Of a stretch of 64,000 bases of DNA, positions 48,789-56,669 are shown in pieces (position 1 is the first letter of the stretch; the number at the start of each line of letters is the position of its first letter). A program made the translations under genes and the position numbers. The DNA comes from Draconibacterium sediminis (GTDB taxonomy: Bacteria > Bacteroidota > Bacteroidia > Bacteroidales > Prolixibacteraceae), in contig NZ_JRHC01000002.1 of NCBI RefSeq assembly GCF_000949475.1, positions 1 through 64,000 on the forward strand, written 5' to 3'. The notes below the pieces were generated by a model. The model saw only the letters and a program-made list of their open reading frames with translations. It was not told the origin of the DNA and did no database searches.

Positions 48789-48826
48789 ATCCCTCAAACC
48801 TATCTAACACAGATAGGTTGAGGGAT
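48789..48826 (-). terminator. Long perfect hairpin between surface-protein and enzyme genes
   Basis: ATCCCTCAACCTATCT pairs with AGATAGGTTGAGGGAT over 16 bp; one arm has a single extra A and the loop is five nt. It lies in the 236-bp gap between the PKD-like lipoprotein stop and the plug gene. On the minus strand only a weak T-rich run follows, so partial termination or RNA processing that lowers the downstream enzyme level is more likely than full termination. Confidence 0.7.
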
Positions 48827-48911
48827 CACTTGCTATATGGAAACATCCAAAAATGTAATCAACATTCTCTTTTCAACCTGATGTAGCCCCATCTTATAAC
48901 CCTCCCTTATT

Positions 48912-49988
48912 TTAAGGTAAGGCTGTTCCATCGTTGGTTGCATAAGCATTGTCAAAGTAGAATTTTGGAGCCTTGTTTCCTCCATTACCATTCACCATGA
49001 CAAAACGCCACTCTTTGATGTAAACCTCATCTTGCGCAGCATTATCTGTTCTCCAATTTATTAAGGCATCTGTCTCAAGTACTTTCGCATTGCCCACAAA
49101 CACGGAAATTGTGTAATCTTCCTCCATGTTAACAGCAACATTCTTGTACTCACCTTTGGCAAAGGCCAACTCAGGTGCGAAGAAATTAACACTGTACCAG
49201 GTTTTAGACCCCATATTATTCTCTTCAAAAGTCAGCGTACCGTTAAAGGCCTGACCGGTCTCAACATCTACAGGATACCCATTCCCCTCAACCGGGAACC
49301 ATTCGAACCGAATATCGTCAATGTACTTCTCATCCACATATTCAGGAGCCCGGTTCAAGGTCAACCTATAGGCCATTTTATTGGCATAAACCGATGATTT
49401 TACGGTCACGGTATCGGTTGGGAAATCAGATTTCCATCCTACTTTAGCCATGCAGCTAAATGGAACTTTCAGCTCCGGATCGCCAAAATTATAATAGATG
49501 TAGCGGTTGCTGGAGCCAGTTGATCGAACATAAGCTTCCAAATAACCGTTTGTTTTTCCATCTACAGTCTCAGACTTTAAGGATAGTTTGGTACTGCTTT
49601 GTCCTTTAAATGAATATATAGAGTTCTCAAATTTCTCGAAAAAGAAGGAAGACACGTACATATCGTGATAACGGATCTCTGATTTTCCACCTGAAGAAAC
49701 TTTGCAAAAAACACGATAGGTACCGGTGGTACTTGGTGCTTTCCATGTCATTTCATCCAAGCCCTGAGGTTGGACTAGAGAGCCTCCTTCACAGCCCCAC
49801 TCATATGTTACATCCATTAAGTCGTCAGCGTCTACAACCATCCATAGTTTGACCAATTGGTTGGTATAAAACTCGTCCCCGCCCGTACTTAATGAATCGA
49901 TTGTTACAGAGCCTTCATCTTTACAATTGGTAAATATAAAAGCTAGTAAAATGATTCCCAGTGTATTAAAATATTTCATTTTCATCAT
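48912..49988 (-). CDS. PKD-like surface glycan-binding lipoprotein
   Basis: The 358 residues have a lipobox at about Cys22 followed by KDEG (FTNCKDEG); acidic residues right after the lipid Cys are the Bacteroidota surface-export signal. The first ~100 residues after it form a PKD-like beta-sandwich (VTYEWGCEGGSLVQPQG) and the rest a second beta domain rich in aromatics (about 115-355). Its place immediately after SusC, SusD and the fasciclin lipoprotein fits a surface glycan-binding protein. The sequence does not resemble SusE or SusF. It is translated 16 bp after the fasciclin gene. Confidence 0.8.
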   Translation of the reverse strand: MMKMKYFNTLGIILLAFIFTNCKDEGSVTIDSLSTGGDEFYTNQLVKLWMVVDADDLMDVTYEWGCEGGSLVQPQGLDEMTWKAPSTTGTYRVFCKVSSGGKSEIRYHDMYVSSFFFEKFENSIYSFKGQSSTKLSLKSETVDGKTNGYLEAYVRSTGSSNRYIYYNFGDPELKVPFSCMAKVGWKSDFPTDTVTVKSSVYANKMAYRLTLNRAPEYVDEKYIDDIRFEWFPVEGNGYPVDVETGQAFNGTLTFEENNMGSKTWYSVNFFAPELAFAKGEYKNVAVNMEEDYTISVFVGNAKVLETDALINWRTDNAAQDEVYIKEWRFVMVNGNGGNKAPKFYFDNAYATNDGTALP

Positions 49989-50004
49989 TTAAAATTTAAT
50001 TATA

Positions 50005-50685
50005 TCACCTTAACTGCAATTTTGTTGGCCGATCCAACCAGGAGTCCATAACATGCATATATGATCCATCACTCGTTTTAAGATTAGTCGTTCTTGCTTT
50101 AAGCTCTTGGATATAATGACCTTCAAAGTTGTTGAATACAATATTTGCATTCCTTGATTTTAACAGGTACATGTTAACTTTTGCGGTATCGGCAGTAGCG
50201 AATGTGTCATACCAGGTCGCCGATGCCGGCAAATTGCTCCAGGTCCAGGCTCCTTTTACGGTATGGTAAAGAAGCAATTCCTTTACTTGGTCTTGTGAAT
50301 ACAGTTTCAAGGTTTGTGGAATAATGATAACTGACGTGTCATTAGGATCAGGAAACGAGTGAGTTTCAAAATAGTTAGAAGTTGATTCACTGAAAGCGGC
50401 ATCAGTTAACAATAAATAGGTACAATCTGGTTGTTCATAATTCGATTGTAATCCAGTGTATTCAATACCTTCCTTCAATACAGAGAACAAATCGGGACGC
50501 GACTGGATAAATTCCCAGGCTGTCATGTTGGTTTCATTACTATAGGTGCCAGCCTCATAATCGTATTTGTAGGGCACTTGAAATTCCAAACCTACTAATT
50601 CACAGCTCGTAAAAATTACGGTAGCTGAGAAAAAGAATATGGCATATTTAAAATAGTTTCTTATTTTTTTCATGATTTTTTCCAT
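50005..50685 (-). CDS. Fasciclin-domain lipoprotein
   Basis: The 226 residues have a lipobox (IFTSC) at about Cys28 and one fasciclin domain: TAWEFIQSRPDLFSVLKEGI, CTYLLLTDAAFSES, VKELLLYHTVKGA and a closing SDGSYMHVMDSWL. Fasciclin domains mediate adhesion. In this operon position it probably acts as an auxiliary surface binding protein. It lies 21 bp after SusD and 16 bp before the PKD-like lipoprotein. I prefer the start MKKIRNYFK at 50673 since MEKI gives only a longer leader, but both are possible. Confidence 0.82.
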   Translation of the reverse strand: MEKIMKKIRNYFKYAIFFFSATVIFTSCELVGLEFQVPYKYDYEAGTYSNETNMTAWEFIQSRPDLFSVLKEGIEYTGLQSNYEQPDCTYLLLTDAAFSESTSNYFETHSFPDPNDTSVIIIPQTLKLYSQDQVKELLLYHTVKGAWTWSNLPASATWYDTFATADTAKVNMYLLKSRNANIVFNNFEGHYIQELKARTTNLKTSDGSYMHVMDSWLDRPTKLQLR

Positions 50686-50706
50686 TTTAGTTAATTGGAT
50701 TGAATA

Positions 50707-52242
50707 TTATCCCTCGGTATAAGGAGGATTTTGATGTCCTCTTAAAGCAGGATTAGATTCAAATTCTCTATAATAGATTGGGAACAAAACCCTTCCAGGG
50801 TCACCAAAACCAGTAGGTTCAACGCCGGCTTCCTCCTGGCGCTCCCTTAAAATCGGATCCATTACATCCATTAGCCTATTGGTCCTTACCAGGTCAAAAT
50901 AGCGCTTGCCTTCAGCCATAAACTCCAATTGGCGCTCCAGCAGGATAATACTTTCTACCCCGGCTTTGTCGCTGGGGTCTACTTCGCTTTTCGCATCTGC
51001 CATATAACCAACCCGCTGTCTGATCTGATTCACAATATCCAATGCTTCACTTCCTTTACCAAGTTGGTTTAGAGCCTCTGCTTTCAACAATAGCACATCG
51101 GCATAACGATACATGCTGGTTTGTATTTCACAGTCTGAACTTGAATAAACAAACCAGTGACTTGTAGCGGATGAATTATCAACAGGGCTGTATTTGGTGC
51201 ATTTTTCAATTCCTGCGCCATCACCAGTTGGCAATAACCAGTGTGCAGTACTAATTGGTAATTGCTTACCTCCATAAAACATTTTCACGGTATCCAGCAC
51301 ATTCCAGAAACGGCCATCAGCACCTTCTCCAGAGCGCAAACGTGTCACAAACTCATCAAAGATCCCCTCAGAAACTTTATAGGGATTATTGGTATTTGAT
51401 GCACCAACCCGTTGTGCCCATGGATTCCCTCCATCCGACTCATAACTCCATTGCATGTTAAAGATGGCTTCAGAAGAACTTGTAGGATTAATAAATATTT
51501 CTTTCCATTGATCCGGATTCGAAACTAATTCAAAATTCGAATTATTTTTAAAGTACTTATCAAAATCGCTGACTGCTTCACTATATTCATGAAACCACAT
51601 ATCAAGATCAACTTGAAGGGCCCAGGCAGCTGCAAGGTTAAAATAGAATTTCCGGTCACCGGACACACTAGAACCAAGCAAGGTTAAAGCCATATCAAGG
51701 TCACTCTGTATCTGATCTTTAATTTCAGCAACCGGAGTCCTCGGAATATGTGATTCTTCTACGTTACCATTCCACATCGTCGTAATTAATGGAACATCGC
51801 CCCAAACACGAATAGCATAAAAATACATGTAGGCCCTCATTCCGTATGCTTGTCCTACATAATCCCCCCAATCGCCTTGAACAGTACCTTCAATTGTTGG
51901 AAACCTTTCAATTGCCACATTGCATAAATCGATTGTATTGTAGAGATTTTTCCAACTATAGTCACTTTGAGTCGATTCAATGGCATTCATATATGCCTTT
52001 CCGTCATCATAACTGGTTGTATGATAATTATCCGAACGAATATCTCCCCACTCCAAGTGTTCACGGTCCAGCGTATTCTGGAATGAATCATAAATACCAG
52101 CCATCCAGACTTTCATATCTGATTTGGTTGAAAAATATGTTGCGGGGGACATATCTGAAAGTGGTGCCCTATCCAGAAATTCATCACAACTATATGTAAC
52201 AAAGGATAGAATTATTATTAAACTCAAATATATTTTCTTCAT
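50707..52242 (-). CDS. susD: SusD/RagB family outer-membrane lipoprotein
   Basis: The 511 residues have a lipobox at Cys19 followed by an acidic surface-export signal (SCDEFLDRAPLS). The tetratricopeptide-like core holds VGQAYGMRAYMYFYAIRVWGDVPLIT. C-terminal family motifs are YADVLLLKAEALNQLG and LLERQLEFMAEGKRYFDLVRT. It forms the lid of the SusC transporter and captures oligosaccharides at the cell surface. It lies 12 bp after susC. The ligand cannot be read from sequence. Confidence 0.96.
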   Translation of the reverse strand: MKKIYLSLIIILSFVTYSCDEFLDRAPLSDMSPATYFSTKSDMKVWMAGIYDSFQNTLDREHLEWGDIRSDNYHTTSYDDGKAYMNAIESTQSDYSWKNLYNTIDLCNVAIERFPTIEGTVQGDWGDYVGQAYGMRAYMYFYAIRVWGDVPLITTMWNGNVEESHIPRTPVAEIKDQIQSDLDMALTLLGSSVSGDRKFYFNLAAAWALQVDLDMWFHEYSEAVSDFDKYFKNNSNFELVSNPDQWKEIFINPTSSSEAIFNMQWSYESDGGNPWAQRVGASNTNNPYKVSEGIFDEFVTRLRSGEGADGRFWNVLDTVKMFYGGKQLPISTAHWLLPTGDGAGIEKCTKYSPVDNSSATSHWFVYSSSDCEIQTSMYRYADVLLLKAEALNQLGKGSEALDIVNQIRQRVGYMADAKSEVDPSDKAGVESIILLERQLEFMAEGKRYFDLVRTNRLMDVMDPILRERQEEAGVEPTGFGDPGRVLFPIYYREFESNPALRGHQNPPYTEG

Positions 52243-52254
52243 AACTCAAACTGT

Positions 52255-55200
52255 TTAAAAATTCAGATTTAAACCTAAACCAACTTCCCTGTTTCGAGGA
52301 TAAGACCCCCGGTCTTTTCCCGGAGTCAGCACACTTCCTCCCACTTCAGGGTCAAATCCGGTGTAATTTGTCCAAGTTGCAAGGTTATTCCCATAAATAT
52401 ATGCTGTAGCGCCCTTAATAAATGTTTTTCCCAAAATACCTTCATCAAAATTGTAGCTCAAACGCACATTTCTCAAACGGATAAATGAAGCATCTTCCAG
52501 GTAAAAATCACTCAATACAGCTCTGTTTTTAGTTTTACGGTTCCGGGTATCAATCGCATACCATGGCGTGTTCTGCCCCTGGAATTTCCAACCAGTCACA
52601 ATATAATCAACCCATTCACGGTGTGAGTTACCACCCCATTTAGAAAGGTATTGTTTCAGGTCGTTATAAATTAATCCACCCCAGCTTACGTAAAAATTGA
52701 AAGAAAAAGTAAATCGTTTATAATTAAGGTTGTTGCTCCAGGAGGCGGACCAATCCGGGCTACCTTTACCCATGATCTTACGGTCGTTATCATCAATCTT
52801 ATTGTCATACACGCCTTCTGCATTCGGCATATTTTCCCAGATAACGTCACCTCCGCGCATTACTACGCCTCCTGAGGTCAGTTGATTAATGGTACCCTCA
52901 TATTTATCTCCGTTAGGTAACGTGTAATGGAGTAGCGTTGGTTGACCATCCAATCCAATAATAACATTACCATTGTTATCGCGTTCGAGGACGGGGGTCA
53001 GTAACGTGTGGTTGTCTTCTGTATAAGCATTGCTAACATCATATGGGTAAACCCCCATGTTATTGTATCCATAAAATAATCCGGCAGAATATCCCTTTGC
53101 TACATAATACATGTTGCTTTGAATATAATCTTCCCTGGCTAAATCAACAATCGTGTTATCATTTTTCCACCAGTTAACTGTGGTTTGCCAACTGAAGTCT
53201 TTTTTTCTGACAGGATAACCCGACAACGATATCTCCACCCCTTTGTTTTCAATACTTGCCAAGTTTACACGTGTATTGTCGTAACCCGTAGTGTAGGGCA
53301 GGTTCATGGATGATAACAAGTCAGTCGTTGTTTTCACGTAGTAGTCTGCTGTGAGGCTGGCCCGCCCACCCAGAAAATTCAAATCAAGGCCGATATCGGT
53401 TTGTTCGGTCTGTTCCCAATGCAGGTTAGGGTTTCCATAAGTAGATACCGGAACAACACCAGAAATACCGTTGTACGCATAACTTCCAGATGTATACCGA
53501 AGTTGGGACTCATAATATCCAACCCGGTCGTTACCGGTACGTCCCCAACTCGCTCTCAACTTACCATCTGATAACCAGTTTTTAGCCCAGCCCATAAAGC
53601 TTTCGTCAGAGAAACGCCATCCCAGTGAAGCTGAAGGGAATAACCCCCAACGCTTATTTTTACCAAAGCGGGATGAGCCATCATAACGAATGTTTGAGTT
53701 GAACATGTAACGGCCTTTATAGTTGTAGCCTATACGACCAAAAAAGCCAGCGATGGCATAGTCGGTAGCTGTTGTATTCGTTTTGGTCAGGTCAAGTGTA
53801 CCTAAGTTCATCGTATGCACTGCTTCAGAGACAAAATAGCTGGCTTCGTAATTCAAGTATTCGTTTTTTCCGGTTTCAACGCTGGAACCTGCCATTGCGC
53901 TGATATTGTGGTCATTCAGCTTCTTATTATAGGACAGATAAGCATCTCCCTGATAAATTTGGGACCATGTGGTATTGTCACTTCCTTTATTTCTATTTCC
54001 TTTTGAATCTAACTCTGCCGAACTAAAAGAATTCTTTCTTCTGAGGTTTAAGTTTGCCGTGGCGCTGGTCTGAAAAACCAGGTCTTTGTTAATCTTAAAC
54101 TCAAACGCCTGATAAAGGGATGTTTGCCATCTCTCATCCAGGTTTTCGCGGTCGTAAAGCTCCTGCACCGGGTTTTTCCTTCCCCCCATTTGGTAATAGG
54201 GTGCGAAACTTCCATCCGGGTAGTAAAGTATCATATCCGGATCCCTTCGAATGGCCCCCTGCAACACTCCAGCAGTACTAACACCATTGGTCTGAGAGTT
54301 GCCAAAACTAATCCTTGACATCCACTTCAACTTATCACTAACCTGATAATCAACGTTAAACCTTGATGTTAGCTTGTTATTATAGCTGGTTAGAATAATC
54401 CCCTGGTTACCATTGTATCCAATCGAAGCGTTGTACTTGAGCCTGTCTGAGCCTCCACTAATACCAAGGTTAACATCTTTACGAATAGCCACGCGTGTTA
54501 ACAGGTCCTCGTAAAAATAGTTTTGACTTTTCACCAAGCCTACCGAGTCCGTCGAAGCCTTAAATTTCATCAGATCCTGTGTTTTCTTATTATTATTCAA
54601 CACCGTTTGAAACTTGTTGATCTGTGGTAGTTTATTCGCGATAAAACTGTAACTGTTCAGGATACGGACATCAATTCTTGGTGTTCCTGCTTCTCCCATT
54701 TTAGTAGTGATAATTACAACTCCGTTGGCCGACCTGGCTCCATAAATCGCACTTGAAGCGGCATCTTTTAGTATTTCAATTGATTTAATGTCATTCGGGT
54801 TAATGTTGTCAACATCATCCACGATAACATTATCGACAACAAACAGTGGAGCAACTCCTGAATCATCAAAAGTTGATGCACCACGTACCATGATGGTACT
54901 TGACGCTCCAGGCGCACCTGATTCACTGGTAATTTGCACCCCTGCAGCTGTACCCTGCAACGCGTCAAAAACGTTGACGGCCTGTCGCTGCTCAATGGCC
55001 TCACTACTTACCGAGGTAATCGCTCCTGTAACATCACGTTTCTTTTGCGTTCCATATCCAACAACGACTACTTCGTCTACATCCACATAGTCTGCCACCA
55101 TTGAAACATTAATTTCCGACTGTCCTTTAAGTTCAACTTCTTTGGTAAGCATGCCAATATAGCTAAATACCAAGGTCTTTGTCTCTTGTGGACACACCAA

Positions 55201-55395
55201 CTGGAATTTACCATCCCAATCAGTTACTGTACCATCTGTTGTTCCTTTCACAACAACGGTAACACCGGGAAGAGGCTCTTTATTGTTATCCGTTACCTTT
55301 CCCGAGATCGATTTTCCCTGTGCAAACAGATTTATTGTAAAAATCATGCACATGAAAAAAATCGTCAAGTACTTAAAAATGTGATTTTTTCTCAT
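52255..55395 (-). CDS. susC: SusC/RagA family TonB-dependent transporter
   Basis: The 1,046 residues have a signal peptide (INLFAQG), a carboxypeptidase-regulatory-like domain (SGKVTDNNKEPLPGVTVVVK) and the conserved VDVDEVVVVGYGTQKKRDVT segment. A plug domain with YGARSANGVVIITTK and a long beta-barrel ending REVGLGLNLNF follow. It imports oligosaccharides through the outer membrane with TonB energy and works with the SusD lid. The gene follows GH88 by 36 bp and leads the surface-protein block. Confidence 0.96.
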   Translation of the reverse strand: MRKNHIFKYLTIFFMCMIFTINLFAQGKSISGKVTDNNKEPLPGVTVVVKGTTDGTVTDWDGKFQLVCPQETKTLVFSYIGMLTKEVELKGQSEINVSMVADYVDVDEVVVVGYGTQKKRDVTGAITSVSSEAIEQRQAVNVFDALQGTAAGVQITSESGAPGASSTIMVRGASTFDDSGVAPLFVVDNVIVDDVDNINPNDIKSIEILKDAASSAIYGARSANGVVIITTKMGEAGTPRIDVRILNSYSFIANKLPQINKFQTVLNNNKKTQDLMKFKASTDSVGLVKSQNYFYEDLLTRVAIRKDVNLGISGGSDRLKYNASIGYNGNQGIILTSYNNKLTSRFNVDYQVSDKLKWMSRISFGNSQTNGVSTAGVLQGAIRRDPDMILYYPDGSFAPYYQMGGRKNPVQELYDRENLDERWQTSLYQAFEFKINKDLVFQTSATANLNLRRKNSFSSAELDSKGNRNKGSDNTTWSQIYQGDAYLSYNKKLNDHNISAMAGSSVETGKNEYLNYEASYFVSEAVHTMNLGTLDLTKTNTTATDYAIAGFFGRIGYNYKGRYMFNSNIRYDGSSRFGKNKRWGLFPSASLGWRFSDESFMGWAKNWLSDGKLRASWGRTGNDRVGYYESQLRYTSGSYAYNGISGVVPVSTYGNPNLHWEQTEQTDIGLDLNFLGGRASLTADYYVKTTTDLLSSMNLPYTTGYDNTRVNLASIENKGVEISLSGYPVRKKDFSWQTTVNWWKNDNTIVDLAREDYIQSNMYYVAKGYSAGLFYGYNNMGVYPYDVSNAYTEDNHTLLTPVLERDNNGNVIIGLDGQPTLLHYTLPNGDKYEGTINQLTSGGVVMRGGDVIWENMPNAEGVYDNKIDDNDRKIMGKGSPDWSASWSNNLNYKRFTFSFNFYVSWGGLIYNDLKQYLSKWGGNSHREWVDYIVTGWKFQGQNTPWYAIDTRNRKTKNRAVLSDFYLEDASFIRLRNVRLSYNFDEGILGKTFIKGATAYIYGNNLATWTNYTGFDPEVGGSVLTPGKDRGSYPRNREVGLGLNLNF

Positions 55396-55431
55396 AAAAA
55401 AAGATTTAATTTAAAACACAACAATTTGTTT

Positions 55432-56628
55432 TCAATCGAAATAATTTGCTAATCTAATTAGTGATTCCATATAGTAATAATCTGCATATATTAATGGGAT
55501 ATCAACCTCCGAATCATGAGGTTTTGATCCTGTTGAATGATCAAGTAAAAAACCATGATTGTTCCCAGCCGCTGAGCGATAGCTATTTGTTAAGCTTTTT
55601 AGTATTTGTTTAGCCTTTCCCAAGTATGTAGCTGATTGACCTGAACTATAACCACTCAACTCCAACAAGGCTGAGGCTATTACAGCAGCAGCTGATGCAT
55701 CACGGGGTTCATCGGGTATATTAGGCGCGTCAAAATCCCAATACGGTACCAAATCCCCAGGCATATTTTTGTGGTTCAGAATAAAGTATGCAATGTGCTC
55801 GGCCTGTTGCAAAAATTCAATTTGCTTCGTTTCACTGTACACCATGGTAAAACCATACAATGCCCACGCTTGTCCCCTGGCCCATGAGGACACATCTGCG
55901 TATCCCTGGTGAGTTTGTTTTTGAACGACCTCCCCAGTTTCAGGATTGTAATCGACCACATGCCAACTGCTGTAGTCAGTCCTGAAATGATTTTTAATTG
56001 TCGTTTGTGCATGAGAAACCGCAATTTTGTAATAGGTGGAATCACCGGTTTCCCGGGTTGCCCAGAAAAGCAGTTCCAGGTTCATCATATTATCAATAAT
56101 CACTGGGAATTTCCACTGATCCTGGTGGTGATCCCACGAACGGAGACATCCTACTTTTGGGTTAAAGCGGGTAATCAATGTTTTTGCCGACTGAATCAGA
56201 ATGTTCCGGTACTCAGGATTATGGGTCAGACGGTAACCATTGCCATAACTGCAATACATTTTAAACCCCATGTCATGGGTACGTCCATTGAATTGCTGAT
56301 CGGCCAATTGCCCGGTATATTTTTGAGCTGATTCTTTCCATCTTTCTTCCCGGCTTTGTTCATACATCAACCATAAACAGCCCGGGAAAAACCCACTACA
56401 CCAATCGGATGAAGGAACCATCTTTAGTTCTCCGCTATCCCCAAGAGAACGGGGACTTACCAACTTTTTTCCATTCGATTGCACATGGACGGCATTGTCG
56501 GCATTAAGTTCCAGCTTTTCCAGCTGACTGGCAATGTATTTCCAGGGGTTGTTACTAATTGAATTATCAACCTTGCACCCCATGAAGAATAAAACTCCAA
56601 CCAGGAAAAAGTAATATATCTTTTTCAT
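55432..56628 (-). CDS. GH88 unsaturated glucuronyl hydrolase, lipoprotein
   Basis: The 398 residues have a lipobox at Cys18 (FMGCKV). The two Asp residues known from GH88 are conserved: Asp119 in RTHDMGF and Asp179 in IIDNMMN, and the (alpha/alpha)6 barrel motifs SSDWCSGFFPGCLW and YADVSSWARGQAWALYG match the family. It hydrates the 4,5 double bond of the unsaturated uronate left by lyases, which releases it. This confirms that lyase activity is expected upstream. It lies between GH2 and susC, 41 bp after GH2. Confidence 0.94.
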   Translation of the reverse strand: MKKIYYFFLVGVLFFMGCKVDNSISNNPWKYIASQLEKLELNADNAVHVQSNGKKLVSPRSLGDSGELKMVPSSDWCSGFFPGCLWLMYEQSREERWKESAQKYTGQLADQQFNGRTHDMGFKMYCSYGNGYRLTHNPEYRNILIQSAKTLITRFNPKVGCLRSWDHHQDQWKFPVIIDNMMNLELLFWATRETGDSTYYKIAVSHAQTTIKNHFRTDYSSWHVVDYNPETGEVVQKQTHQGYADVSSWARGQAWALYGFTMVYSETKQIEFLQQAEHIAYFILNHKNMPGDLVPYWDFDAPNIPDEPRDASAAAVIASALLELSGYSSGQSATYLGKAKQILKSLTNSYRSAAGNNHGFLLDHSTGSKPHDSEVDIPLIYADYYYMESLIRLANYFD

Positions 56629-56669
56629 CGTTCTTTGTTTAGTTTGTCAGTTTTGATTGTGTTTAAATG

